Source of the DNA: an uncultured Bacteroidales bacterium
GTDB lineage: Bacteria; Bacteroidota; Bacteroidia; Bacteroidales; WCHB1-69
Length of the DNA stretch: 53,714 nt
Assembly (NCBI GenBank): GCA_900319925.1
Contig: ONQE01000002.1
Coordinates: 1-53,714 of the forward strand
Direction of reading: 5' to 3'
Positions 1-8,147 of the stretch are shown in pieces. The translations under genes and the position numbers were made by a program. The notes beneath the pieces are model-generated. The model was not told where the DNA came from. It saw only the letters and a program-made list of their open reading frames with translations, and did not search any database. Each line of letters opens with the position of its first letter. Position 1 is the stretch's first letter.

Positions 1-527
1 CGGATGTTTGCCTTTGCGGTATCGACACTGCTGCTGAGATTGCTGATGTCCGTTCCCAGGCTGTTCACGGCATCACTCATTTCGTTGCGCACATTGTTCG
101 CCGTGTCATGAAGCTGCGAGGTGATGGCCATAGGGTCAATGTTGTCCACATATTTTGCGTTCATGGCGTAAGGCACCGCCGTGAGGGGCATCTCTAACGT
201 GCCAAGCTCAGTGCCATCCAGTTTCACCGTGGTCTCGATGCGGGCATTGCTCCACTGAATGCTGTTCCAGTCGGCGTTGGTCCCGTCAGGACCGATCTGC
301 AGGGAGATGAGGCCGTTGAGGTTGGTGGTCACCGTCTTAGTTTCGGTATAGGCGGCCGTTGTGGCGTTTCCATTATAGATGTGTACCGTAACCTCTACAG
401 ATTTGTTGGGTACCAGTTTGTTCTCGGTGTCGCGCACCACAGCCTGGTAACTGATCTTGTCATTTTGTGCGAACATTGTCATTACGCAGCATAGCATCAT
501 GGCTATGAGGAGTAAAGCTTTTTTCAT
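1..527 (-). CDS. Secreted FISUMP-type protein, N-terminal part (runs off window)
   Basis: The reading frame opens with ATG at 525-527 on the minus strand and stays open to base 1, so only about 175 N-terminal residues are visible. They start with a signal peptide (MKKALLLIAMMLCC..., cleavage likely after MFAQ). Next comes a domain of about 130 residues with the pattern ISYQAVVRD ... YTETKTVTTNLNGLISLQIG ... PLTAVPYAMNAK. The same domain opens the three large proteins at 8148-17987, so this is very probably another member with its C-terminal modules outside the window. The visible end (QLHDTANNVRNEMSDAVNSL...) looks like a coiled coil, perhaps for trimerisation. Its function is not known. A 7-bp repeat array separates it from the gene upstream at 600-1550, and the two may be co-transcribed. 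Confidence 0.8.
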   Translation of the reverse strand, partial: MKKALLLIAMMLCCVMTMFAQNDKISYQAVVRDTENKLVPNKSVEVTVHIYNGNATTAAYTETKTVTTNLNGLISLQIGPDGTNADWNSIQWSNARIETTVKLDGTELGTLEMPLTAVPYAMNAKYVDNIDPMAITSQLHDTANNVRNEMSDAVNSLGTDISNLSSSVDTAKANI

Positions 528-561
528 ATTATTGGATTGTTTTATTTTATTATTTCTCGTT

Positions 562-603
562 TAACTACTAACTGCTAACTACTAACTGCTAACTGCTAAC
601 TAT
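562..603. repeat. Heptamer array A (TAACTGC / TAACTAC, 6 units)
   Basis: Six contiguous 7-bp units alternate between TAACTAC and TAACTGC. The array starts on the stop codon of the minus-strand FISUMP gene (its TAG is the complement of 600-602) and runs towards the next gene start at 527. On the minus strand the unit reads GCAGTTA. Confidence 0.95.
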
Positions 604-1550
604 TCCGGCCATTCGTTTTTCATCACGCAGCGTACGCTAATGGCGTCGTTCTGCCGGAGGATGAAAAACGGAGAATCACAATAATACTGGCATTGTGAAG
701 CGATTGGGTATAGCGTTTCCACACCGCCAGTGACCTTATGGGCGATTGACCACCAATTTGTCTCCGTTCCCAAGCCCTCGAAACGGCTTAGTGTCGCGTT
801 GTAGAAACCGGCAGGATAGGCCGTGAAACCAGTGCTGTTGGTGTTATTAAGCAGTGTTATCCAGCCGTCAGTGCTGTAGAGGGACTCCAACGGGTTGGTG
901 AACAGGTCATCCATTTCCGCCTTGTCGGGGATGTGCCATTTCGTTGTCGGACAGATGCCCTGTACATAGCCGTCGGCGTCAGCTGTCAAGGAGCCATCCA
1001 CATTCGCAGTCAGCGCGGTTTGCCACGTGTAGAGTAGTCCGTAAATTTCCGGCATTGCGGGGTGTGTCGCAGACGTGTAAACCATCGCGCCCTCCATAGG
1101 AGAACGGAGGTTCTGCCTTGTCCAGCAGTGGCCTGACACCGCCAGCACGTCATACTCGATGCCCGTGCTATAAGCGTCTGTCAGTTTCTCCGGACATACA
1201 ATCAGGTAGAGTGTCCGGATAAGGTCGTAGTTGTAGATGCCGCCGTTCACGATATAGACGCTGTCCTTGTGCGTCCCGGTCTGCGCCGGCAGGTTAAAAT
1301 GGTTCTCGGTGTAGGTTGTGTTGTAGGTGATGACGTCATAGACCGTGTCGCGCACCTTCTGTGCCTGTTCCACGCCCATGGAGAGTTCGTAGTCGCCCAA
1401 GGAGTTTTGTGTGAAAAAGGGCTGCCCGATAGAGACGCACAAATGCTCGCCGTCTGCACCGGCAGCCACGGTCGCCTGTACTTGTGCATTCAGTGTGGTC
1501 GCCATTACCATACAGCACAATAACAATACGATAGTAAGAAACTGTCTCAT
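600..1550 (-). CDS. Secreted protein with one FISUMP domain
   Basis: The protein has 316 residues with a clear signal peptide (MRQFLTIVLLLCCMVMATTLNAQ). Residues about 24-66 (ATVAAGADGEHLCVSIGQPF ... GVEQAQ) are a degenerate form of the short module that also opens the small T9SS protein at 18115-18606. Residues about 125-310 form a FISUMP domain: HCWTRQNLRS (usually QCWMRENLRTT), GICPTTKWHIPD, STGFTAYPAGFYN and a closing ISVRCVMK. The function of FISUMP domains is unknown; they occur in secreted or surface proteins. No T9SS sorting tail or lipobox is visible. The last residues (NEWPE) run past the usual domain end, and the stop codon lies in a 7-bp repeat unit, which suggests the original 3' end was replaced by the array. 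Confidence 0.85.
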   Translation of the reverse strand: MRQFLTIVLLLCCMVMATTLNAQVQATVAAGADGEHLCVSIGQPFFTQNSLGDYELSMGVEQAQKVRDTVYDVITYNTTYTENHFNLPAQTGTHKDSVYIVNGGIYNYDLIRTLYLIVCPEKLTDAYSTGIEYDVLAVSGHCWTRQNLRSPMEGAMVYTSATHPAMPEIYGLLYTWQTALTANVDGSLTADADGYVQGICPTTKWHIPDKAEMDDLFTNPLESLYSTDGWITLLNNTNSTGFTAYPAGFYNATLSRFEGLGTETNWWSIAHKVTGGVETLYPIASQCQYYCDSPFFILRQNDAISVRCVMKNEWPE

Positions 1551-1740
1551 ATTGATAAGTGTTTGATTGTCAATATATTTTAATTAACACTGCCTATTTG
1601 GCTCTTTTGCATTAAAAACGGCGAAAGTGCATAAAAAATTGACTGGTCGGGAATGTTAGAAGTAGAAGTTACGAACAGAGTTAGGGTTGTTATGAACAGG
1701 GTTATGAACCAGGGCGATTCCTTCATATCCGTTTTTTTCC

Positions 1741-1748
1741 TATTTTTG
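1741..1748 (+). promoter_or_regulatory. Promoter -7 box of folD (TATTTTTG)
   Basis: TATTTTTG fits the Bacteroidota sigma-ABfr -7 consensus TAnnTTTG and lies 26 nt before the folD ATG. No good -33 TTTG is seen 19-21 nt upstream. The rest of 1551-1774 between the divergent genes shows degenerate GGGTTATGAAC repeats near 1685-1712 and nothing else recognisable. Confidence 0.6.
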
Positions 1749-1774
1749 CACCCCCGAAAACCAACCCCACGATT

Positions 1775-2635
1775 ATGAGAATCATTGACGGAAAAGAGTG
1801 TGCGCAGCAGGTGAAAGACCAGATTGCTGCGGAAGTTGCCGACATCAGAGCCAAAGGGCAGCGGCCGCCGAGGCTTGAGATATTCCTCGTGGGCGACCGC
1901 CCCGACAGCCTCGCCTACGTTCGCAGCAAGGACAAGACCTGCCGTGCGTTAGGGATGGATTGCGGGCTGCATCTTCTGCCCGACAGCACCTCCGAGAGCG
2001 ACCTTACGGCCATGATCGACGACTGCAACCGGAACGACAATGTCGACGCCATCCTCATCCAGCTGCCCCTGCCCGACCACTACAACTCCGCGCGGGTGCT
2101 CGACCTTATCGACTACCGCAAGGATGCCGACGGCTTGCATCTGATGAACGTCGGGTTGCTGCACTTGGGTGAGCCATACGTGATGCCCTGCACTCCGAAA
2201 GGCATTATGACCTTGCTGGAAACCAACGATATAGAGGTGTCGGGTGAACATGTGGTGATGATCGGGCGCAGCCAGTTGGTGGGCGAGCCCACCGCGAAAC
2301 TGCTCATCCACAACAACGCCACGGTCACGCTGTGCCACTCGCGCACCAAGAACCTGTCGGCGATAGCGCGGTTAGGCGACATTGTCATCACGGCGGCCGG
2401 CTGTCCCAACCTCCTGCAACCCACCGACTTCAAAGAGGGTGCGGTGCTCATCGACGTGGCCATGAACCGTGTGGATGGAAAGCTGCAGGGCGATGTCTAT
2501 AGCGAGGCCACGCGGCCTGAGTTAGAGAAGCGCCTTCGCGCCTGCACCCCCGTGCCCGGCGGCGTCGGTCCCATGACCATTGCCATGCTGATGCAGAATG
2601 TGCTGGACATCTACAAGATTAGACACGGATTATAG
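1775..2635 (+). CDS. folD: Bifunctional methylenetetrahydrofolate dehydrogenase / methenyltetrahydrofolate cyclohydrolase
   Basis: FolD interconverts 5,10-methylene-, 5,10-methenyl- and 10-formyl-tetrahydrofolate in the cytosol, using NADP, and so feeds purine and formyl-Met synthesis. The 286 residues match the usual length. Visible motifs are the catalytic Tyr/Lys segment YVRSKDKTCRALGM (about 50-63), IQLPLPDH with DADGLH (about 95-120), the nucleotide-binding GRSQLVGEPTAKLL (about 164-177) and the C-terminal signature PGGVGPMTIAMLMQN. The gene stands alone, with its own -7 box and a strong terminator right after it. The ATG follows an A/C-rich, G-free leader. Confidence 0.97.
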   Translation: MRIIDGKECAQQVKDQIAAEVADIRAKGQRPPRLEIFLVGDRPDSLAYVRSKDKTCRALGMDCGLHLLPDSTSESDLTAMIDDCNRNDNVDAILIQLPLPDHYNSARVLDLIDYRKDADGLHLMNVGLLHLGEPYVMPCTPKGIMTLLETNDIEVSGEHVVMIGRSQLVGEPTAKLLIHNNATVTLCHSRTKNLSAIARLGDIVITAAGCPNLLQPTDFKEGAVLIDVAMNRVDGKLQGDVYSEATRPELEKRLRACTPVPGGVGPMTIAMLMQNVLDIYKIRHGL

Positions 2636-2650
2636 AAATGTGATACCTAT

Positions 2651-2692
2651 AAAAAGAGAGGGGACGGATCAGTATCCATCCCCTCTCTTTTT
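2651..2692. terminator. Bidirectional terminator between folD and mutA
   Basis: Arms 2651-2664 and 2679-2692 are a perfect 14-bp inverted repeat (AAAAAGAGAGGGGA and its complement). A second short stem, GGAT with ATCC, lies inside the loop. Because the arms end in A and T runs, the hairpin can terminate both folD and the convergent methylmalonyl-CoA mutase gene. Confidence 0.93.
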
Positions 2693-2706
2693 CTTATTCA
2701 GAGCTA

Positions 2707-4554
2707 CTATTTCAGCAGCATCTGGTTGTATTTCCGTAAGGATTCCAGAATGTTGACCCGCACGTGGATGAAGTCGTCGGTGCCGGCCTCTTTGAGTGCG
2801 TCGATGCACTCGGTGGGGTTGCCGGCCACGAGGAACGGGGTATTCGGGAACTGTGCCTTGCACTGCTTGGCCGCTTCCACACCGAGGGTGGCGTACTCCT
2901 CGTCGGAGCTGCAGACCACGATGAGGTCGGGTTTCGCTTCGCCGGCGGCTTTCACGCCCTCTTCCACGGTGGCGAAACCGGCGGGTTCGACGATTTGGTA
3001 ACCGGCGCAACCGAAGAAGTTGGTGATGAAGCCTGCACGTGCCTGGCGCATGGCCAAGTTACCGACCTTCATCAGGAACACGGACGGACGATGATGCTCT
3101 TTGGCGTATTTCTCGGTTTCGAGGCGCACCTCTTCGAATGCCATGGCGCCGCGGTAGGCTTTCAATCCTTCGCAGTCGTCTTTCTTAATGCGCTCGATCT
3201 TGTCGGCCATCGTCTCGTTGATGTTCGGGTATTGGTTGGTGCCGAGCAGGATGTAGCGGCGGGTGGCGATGTTCATGTCTCTTTTCTGGCAGCTGGCCTC
3301 GATGGCTTCGCGCATCGAGCCGTCCTCGATGACCTTCAGCGCACCGCCTTGTTGCTCCACGCTTTGGAAGAGCTTCCAGGCATTCTCCGCGATGGAGTTG
3401 GTGAGGTTCTCGACGTAATAGGAGCCGGCGGCGGGATCCACCACGCGGTCCATGAAGGCCTCTTCCTGAAGAATCACCTGCACGTTGCGGGAGATGCGGC
3501 GGGAGAACTCGTCGGATTCCTTGTAGGCCACGTCGAAGGGCTGCAGTGAGATGCTGTCGGAACCGCCGATGGCTGCCGACATACCCTCCGTGGTGCTGCG
3601 GAGCATATTGACGTACGGGTCGTAAAGGGTTTTATTCCAGGTGGATGCCACCGTGTTGATATGAATCTTGTACGCGCAGTCGCACTCGGGTTTGTATTGG
3701 GCCACCATGGTGGACCAGAGCAGGCGGGTGGCGCGCAGCTTGGCGATTTCCATGAAGTAGTTGGAGCCGACGGAGAGGGTGAGCTGCATTCGCGAGGCCA
3801 CCTTCTCGGGCTTGATTCCCTTGCCGGTGCAGAAGGCGAGATACTCGTTGGCGAGGCTCAGGGTGTAGGCCAACTCTTGCACGATGGTCGCGCCGGCATT
3901 GTGCAGGGCAATGCCGTTCACGTTGATGACCTTGAAGTTCTTCATGCAGCCGTTCATCTCCAGAAGCTCGACGGCCTGTTGCATATCCTCTTCGGCGGAT
4001 TTCCAGAACTTGTTGTGGCGCAGGCGATAGACCAGCGGGTCGAAGTTGAGGCTGCCGGAGACTTTCTCTTTGTCGAAATTGTGGGCTTCCACGAAGTTGA
4101 CGAAACGTTTCATCAGGTCGAGGTAGCTCTTCACGTGGTTGAACTGCACGCCGTTGACGTTCAGGTCGATGTCCTTCAAAAGCGTTGCCAGAGCTTCATC
4201 GCTTTCCACATTGGCGGCGTTGAAGGCGATGCAGGTGGCGCCGCGCTTGAGGGCGTCCACCGCGATGGCGTTGGCCTTTGCGGGGTCGGCTTCCTCAATC
4301 TCCTGCACGATGTCCCAGTGATTGTCGCGGGCTTTGGTGCCGCGCGTGTAGGGGAACTCGTTCGGCATGGTCTTCAGGTAGTCGAGATCCTGCATGTTTT
4401 CGGCACGATAATAGGGCCGGACTTGGAATCCCTCGTCGGTGCGCCAGACCAGCTTCTTCTCATAGTCAGCGCCTTTCAGGTCTTTATTGATGGTGGCTTC
4501 CCACTGCTCCGTCGATACGGGCGGGAATTCGGTGAACAATTTTTCGTCAGTCAT
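2707..4554 (-). CDS. mutA: Methylmalonyl-CoA mutase, small (beta) subunit
   Basis: Together with the large subunit this makes the B12-dependent mutase that interconverts succinyl-CoA and methylmalonyl-CoA in propionate production. The 615-residue protein (start MTDEKLFTEF; the in-frame ATG 24 nt upstream lies in the promoter region) has a TIM-barrel body (CIAFNAANVESDEALATLL, DPAAGSYYVENLTNSIA) and a C-terminal Rossmann domain from about 475. That domain has MRQARAGFITNFFGCAGYQI in place of the DxHxxG cobalamin loop, which marks it as the non-catalytic small subunit. The large subunit gene mutB normally lies next to mutA; here neither neighbour is mutB and a terminator follows at 2651-2692. 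Confidence 0.95.
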   Translation of the reverse strand: MTDEKLFTEFPPVSTEQWEATINKDLKGADYEKKLVWRTDEGFQVRPYYRAENMQDLDYLKTMPNEFPYTRGTKARDNHWDIVQEIEEADPAKANAIAVDALKRGATCIAFNAANVESDEALATLLKDIDLNVNGVQFNHVKSYLDLMKRFVNFVEAHNFDKEKVSGSLNFDPLVYRLRHNKFWKSAEEDMQQAVELLEMNGCMKNFKVINVNGIALHNAGATIVQELAYTLSLANEYLAFCTGKGIKPEKVASRMQLTLSVGSNYFMEIAKLRATRLLWSTMVAQYKPECDCAYKIHINTVASTWNKTLYDPYVNMLRSTTEGMSAAIGGSDSISLQPFDVAYKESDEFSRRISRNVQVILQEEAFMDRVVDPAAGSYYVENLTNSIAENAWKLFQSVEQQGGALKVIEDGSMREAIEASCQKRDMNIATRRYILLGTNQYPNINETMADKIERIKKDDCEGLKAYRGAMAFEEVRLETEKYAKEHHRPSVFLMKVGNLAMRQARAGFITNFFGCAGYQIVEPAGFATVEEGVKAAGEAKPDLIVVCSSDEEYATLGVEAAKQCKAQFPNTPFLVAGNPTECIDALKEAGTDDFIHVRVNILESLRKYNQMLLK

Positions 4555-4575
4555 AATCCTTTTATATTTGAGCGG

Positions 4576-4607
4576 CAAAGATACATTTTTTTAGGTTACA
4601 TCACAAA
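4576..4607 (-). promoter_or_regulatory. Full Bacteroidota promoter of mutA (TTTG-N20-TATCTTTG)
   Basis: On the minus strand TTTG (complement of 4604-4607) is followed, after exactly 20 nt, by TATCTTTG (complement of 4576-4583). This matches the consensus TTTG-N19-21-TAnnTTTG in both boxes. The box ends about 21 nt before the MTDEKLF start, which supports that start over the upstream ATG. Confidence 0.85.
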
Positions 4608-4641
4608 TTGGGCAAAAACAGAAAACGCGCACATCGACGGC

Positions 4642-5958
4642 CTATCGCAAAACCCTCTTCAGATACTCCGTGGTGATGTCCACCGGCCGGTAAATGCAGT
4701 TCGTGAAGTTGTGGTCGTAGTACTCCAGTTCGTAGTATTCGCTGCCGTTCCAAAGCTGGTGGAAACGCTCACCGCAGGTGAAGGGTACGAGGCGGTCGCC
4801 GTTGCCTTGGATAATGCAGGCATTGCCGTGATACTTGGCGGAAGTCTCGAAGATGGGGAGATACAACGCGGTTTTGAGGTAGCGCCGACCGATGGCGATG
4901 CCGTTGGAGAGCACCAAGCTGTCGGGCGGATCGAGCGGGTTGAAGTCGATGCCGAAGAGATTGCCGCGGGCGATGTCGTCGCGCACTGAGGAGGAGGGAG
5001 CCAGCAGTGTCACCGCCTTGATGTCCTCGGGATGATTGCCCGCGACCATCGCTGCGACCACCGCACCCTGCGAGTGGCCGACGAGCGCGATGTCATCGAC
5101 GAACCGCAGGTCTTGCGCGTAGGCCAGCACCTGTTCCAAATCCTCGATTTCGTTCGGAATGGTCATCTCGGAGAACCGGCCCTCGCTTTTGCCGTGACCG
5201 TTGAAGTCAAAGGCAAGCGTCGCAAAACCTGCTTTTTGCAGTTGGATTTCAATCCGTTTCATCAGCTCGAAATCGTGGTCGCAGTTCAATCCGTGGCACA
5301 ACACCACCAGGTCGCAGCGTTGACCGGGCTCCAGTCGCGGCTTGTATAGTTGCGCCCAGAGCTTGCCCTTGCTTCCGTCAAGGGTTATCGTGTCATAACT
5401 GCCAGTGTGCGTGACGGGGAGGGACGCTCTGAAAGTATCGTACAGTTTCTTCTCTATCTTATACGACAACACTGTGCTGACCAGCACTTTGCCGTCCGGT
5501 CCGATGAGGTAGATCGACGGAATCCAGCGCACGCCGTACGCCTTGGCCACGTCCGACTGGTTCATCCGTTTCAGCTCGCTTACCTGTGTGTAGGGGACAC
5601 CGGACTTGGCGATGTAGTCGGTCCATTTCTCCTTGTCCGTGTCGAAGGAGACCCCGAGGAACTCCACGCCGTCCTTGTGGAAGTTGTTGTAGAGCCGGAT
5701 GATTTCGGGAAGGTCTTTGCGGCAATCAGGGCACCAGGAGGCCCAGAAGTCGATGACGACGTATTTACCTTTGGCGAATTCGCTGAATTTCACTGTCTTG
5801 CCATCGGGTGTCGGCAGTTGGAAATCCGGAGCGGGTGTACCCGGCTTGAGCATCTCCTGTGCGTAGGTTTCGTCAAAATCCAGCACCACTTGAGCGTTCG
5901 CACCCACGCAAAACGCCAGCAAGAACCAAATAATCGAAAGATGGAATAACTTGTTCAT
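4642..5958 (-). CDS. Periplasmic TlpA-like thioredoxin fused to an alpha/beta hydrolase
   Basis: The 438-residue protein begins with a signal peptide (ending ...CVGANA). Residues about 37-180 form an AhpC/TlpA thioredoxin fold: APDFQLPTPDGK, then WASWCPDCRKDLPEI with the redox pair Cys-Pro-Asp-Cys, and a cis-Pro segment RWIPSIYLIGPDGK. Residues about 195-438 form an alpha/beta hydrolase: CHGLNCDH (oxyanion region), nucleophile elbow GHSQG, acid residue in GNGDRLVPF and a late His in YDHNFTN, so the triad looks complete. Both halves look active. TlpA-like domains reduce or oxidise periplasmic disulfides; the hydrolase substrate is unknown, but its closest look is a peptidase/esterase of the dienelactone-hydrolase type. 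Upstream the minus strand has TATGTTTG at 6033-6040, a possible -7 box. Confidence 0.88.
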   Translation of the reverse strand: MNKLFHLSIIWFLLAFCVGANAQVVLDFDETYAQEMLKPGTPAPDFQLPTPDGKTVKFSEFAKGKYVVIDFWASWCPDCRKDLPEIIRLYNNFHKDGVEFLGVSFDTDKEKWTDYIAKSGVPYTQVSELKRMNQSDVAKAYGVRWIPSIYLIGPDGKVLVSTVLSYKIEKKLYDTFRASLPVTHTGSYDTITLDGSKGKLWAQLYKPRLEPGQRCDLVVLCHGLNCDHDFELMKRIEIQLQKAGFATLAFDFNGHGKSEGRFSEMTIPNEIEDLEQVLAYAQDLRFVDDIALVGHSQGAVVAAMVAGNHPEDIKAVTLLAPSSSVRDDIARGNLFGIDFNPLDPPDSLVLSNGIAIGRRYLKTALYLPIFETSAKYHGNACIIQGNGDRLVPFTCGERFHQLWNGSEYYELEYYDHNFTNCIYRPVDITTEYLKRVLR

Positions 5959-6075
5959 ATTACTAAACTTATCTTTTAACCTTTAATCGTCTAATCGCTT
6001 GATCTTGTAACCCCCTCACATCCAACAAGAAACAAACATATTGAAAGAAAGCGACAAAAGTACCAAAAAATATCG

Positions 6076-6083
6076 TATCTTTG
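6076..6083 (+). promoter_or_regulatory. Promoter -7 box of gpsA (TATCTTTG)
   Basis: TATCTTTG lies 23 nt before the ATG at 6107. It rules out the longer frame that begins with TTG at 6041, because that start would lie upstream of the promoter. No TTTG is seen at the expected -33 distance. Confidence 0.7.
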
Positions 6084-6106
6084 CACGCTTAAAAAATGTT
6101 AAATTG

Positions 6107-7153
6107 ATGAACGAACATTTGTCTTCAGCAATCATGCCGCGCAGCAAGAAATCCCGCGCCCGTTACCGGGTGGCGGTGATTGGCAGCGGGAGTTGGGCGA
6201 CGGCCATTGTGAAGATCATCTCGGTGAACTTGGAGCATATCCACTGGTGGGTGAGGCAGGAGGAAGTGGCGGAAAGCATCATGAAGTACGGCCATAATCC
6301 CAAATATCTCAGCTCCGTCTTCATCAATCCGGAAGACGTGAAGGTGAGCACAGACATCAAGAGCACGGTATCGCGGGCGGACTACGTCATCATCGTCACC
6401 CCGTCGGCCTATCTGCACAAGACGTTGGAACCGCTGAAGCGGTCGCAGCTTTCGAAAAAGAAGATCATCCTCGCGGTGAAGGGTATCGTGCCCGAGACCA
6501 TGCAGCTCATCAGCGACTATATGCAGTCGCAGTTCAAAGTGCCTCTGGATCAGCTGTGTATCATCAGCGGACCTTCCCACGCCGAAGAGATTGCGCAGGA
6601 GAAGTTCACCTTCCTGACCGCTGCCTCCACGAATATGGAGTTGGCGGAGACCGTTGCGAAATTCTTCACCACTCGCTATTGCCGCACCTCCGTCTCCAGC
6701 GATGTGATGGGCGCGGAGCTCGCCATTGTGCTGAAAAACATCTACGCTCTCGGCGCGGGCATCTACAGCGGCCTCGGCTACGGCGACAACTTCATCGCCG
6801 CCTACGTGGCCAACAGCGTGAAGGAGATGAAGTACTTTGTATCTGAGGTTTACCCCAACGAAAACCGCCATATCTCCGACTCCGTCTATCTCGGCGACCT
6901 CCTCGTCACCGCCTATTCCACCTTCAGCCGCAACCGTCTGTTCGGCATTATGATCGGCCACGGACTGTCGGTGCGCGTCTCCCTTCTGGAGCTCCGCATG
7001 GTCTCCGAAGGCTACACCGCCTGCCGTTGCGTCCACGAAATCAACAAGAAAATCGGCGCTGACATCCCCATCGTGGAGACCATCTACGGCATTCTGTACG
7101 AAAACAACAATGTGTCGTCCGAGATGCAACGCATCGCCGAACATTTTGTGTGA
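6107..7153 (+). CDS. gpsA: NAD(P)-dependent glycerol-3-phosphate dehydrogenase
   Basis: GpsA reduces dihydroxyacetone phosphate to sn-glycerol-3-phosphate, the backbone of membrane phospholipids. The start chosen is ATG 6107 (348 aa), just after the promoter; ATG 6134 (MPRSKKSRARYRVAVIG) is also possible and nearer the usual length. Visible motifs: N-terminal Rossmann VAVIGSGSWATAIVKI, VSRADYVIIVTPSAYL, the substrate segment IISGPSHAEEIAQEKFT, and the helical catalytic signature ELAIVLKNIYALGAGI followed by SGLGYGDNFIAAYV with the catalytic Lys. The stop codon TGA overlaps the next gene's ATG by one base, so the two are translationally coupled. Confidence 0.95.
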   Translation: MNEHLSSAIMPRSKKSRARYRVAVIGSGSWATAIVKIISVNLEHIHWWVRQEEVAESIMKYGHNPKYLSSVFINPEDVKVSTDIKSTVSRADYVIIVTPSAYLHKTLEPLKRSQLSKKKIILAVKGIVPETMQLISDYMQSQFKVPLDQLCIISGPSHAEEIAQEKFTFLTAASTNMELAETVAKFFTTRYCRTSVSSDVMGAELAIVLKNIYALGAGIYSGLGYGDNFIAAYVANSVKEMKYFVSEVYPNENRHISDSVYLGDLLVTAYSTFSRNRLFGIMIGHGLSVRVSLLELRMVSEGYTACRCVHEINKKIGADIPIVETIYGILYENNNVSSEMQRIAEHFV

Positions 7154-8082
7154 TGATTCGCTTCCTGACACATTCCGAAATCGATCCCGAAAAATGGAAT
7201 CAGACTGTGCGCAATAGTCTGTCGCCCACTATTTTTGCCGCCTACGAGCTGTTGGATCTGCTCACGGGCGACGACACTTGGCACGCGCTCGTCGAGGATG
7301 ACTACGAAACGGTGATGCCTCTCCCGACACGCAAAAAAGGAGTGTTAAAATATGTTTACACACCTTTCTTTGTGAGGCAAATGGGCATCTTTTCCCGTAA
7401 AAAGATGAGCTCCGACGATATTGAAGCCTTCTTGGCAGAAGTGTCGCGGTATTACATTCTCGCTGATCTTTTGATGAACGTCAACTCGACGCCCGCGAGC
7501 GGCGCGGAGCCGTTCTATTCGTACGCATTGTCGCTGCAACGTCCTTATGATGAGTTGTTTGCGGGCTATTCCAAAAATGCCCGGAAAAACCTCAAGACGG
7601 CTCAGCACAAACAGTGTCGGATTACGGTTCAGGAGGAGGCCATCTCGGACATTATCGATTTGTTCCGTCTGAACCGGGGGCGCGAGAAGAGTGTCCAGTA
7701 CCATCCCCGGGACTATGACATCCTGCAACGCGTTTCCGAGAAGTTGCTGGACGACGGGTTGTTGGACATTTACGGAGTCCGCACCAGCGATGGCGAGCTG
7801 GCGGCCGGCGCGCTGTTCCCGCACGACTTCGACCGTCGCAACCTGATGTTTTCCGGCCGTGACAACCGGCTGTCGTTCTGCAAACCCATGTTCTACCTGA
7901 TGGACGCCTACATCCGCGACCATGCGGAGTCGGACTGCATCGTCGAATGCTACACCAACAATCCCAATATGGCGGAGTTCTATCAAGGTTTCGGCAACGA
8001 GCGTTATGCTTACGGGTTTGTGCGGCTGTTCAAAAACCGCTTCTGGCAAATGGCGCTTTCCCCGAAGCTTTCCAAACTGTAA
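7153..8082 (+). CDS. FemAB/GNAT-like acyl- or aminoacyl-transferase
   Basis: The 309-residue protein has the double-GNAT look of FemAB-type proteins. There is an N-terminal half with a conserved aromatic stretch (LKYVYTPFFVRQMGIF), a middle SKNARKNLKTAQ typical of these folds, and a C-terminal GNAT-like half with DGLLDIYGVRTSDGELAAGALF and CYTNNPNMAEFYQGFGNERYAYG. Proteins of this type move amino acids or acyl groups onto cell-wall or lipid substrates; the substrate here cannot be read from sequence. The ATG overlaps the gpsA stop (TGATG), so it shares gpsA's transcript, which fits a role near glycerophospholipid or envelope metabolism. A frame one codon longer (GTG 7150) is less likely. Confidence 0.72.
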   Translation: MIRFLTHSEIDPEKWNQTVRNSLSPTIFAAYELLDLLTGDDTWHALVEDDYETVMPLPTRKKGVLKYVYTPFFVRQMGIFSRKKMSSDDIEAFLAEVSRYYILADLLMNVNSTPASGAEPFYSYALSLQRPYDELFAGYSKNARKNLKTAQHKQCRITVQEEAISDIIDLFRLNRGREKSVQYHPRDYDILQRVSEKLLDDGLLDIYGVRTSDGELAAGALFPHDFDRRNLMFSGRDNRLSFCKPMFYLMDAYIRDHAESDCIVECYTNNPNMAEFYQGFGNERYAYGFVRLFKNRFWQMALSPKLSKL

Positions 8083-8090
8083 CGATAAAA

Positions 8091-8124
8091 AAGCCGGTCG
8101 AACGCTGATTCGACCGGCTTTCTT
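8091..8124. terminator. Bidirectional terminator
   Basis: Arms 8091-8102 and 8109-8120 are a perfect 12-bp inverted repeat (AAGCCGGTCGAA and complement) with a 6-nt loop. A runs precede it and T runs follow, so it can end both the gpsA operon and the convergent FISUMP operon. Confidence 0.93.
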
Positions 8125-8147
8125 TTCCATAGAGTAACTCTCTGTCG

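Noticed and set aside
1551..1774. Possible small RNA or riboswitch upstream of folD
   Set aside because: Only degenerate short repeats and a -7 box are seen; no conserved fold or terminator.
3661..4989. Long plus-strand frame opposite mutA and the thioredoxin-hydrolase gene
   Set aside because: It covers two real genes in antisense, including their intergenic promoter, and has shadow-like composition.
6041..6106. Longer gpsA frame from TTG at 6041
   Set aside because: The -7 box TATCTTTG at 6076-6083 lies inside it, so a transcript from this promoter cannot include that start.
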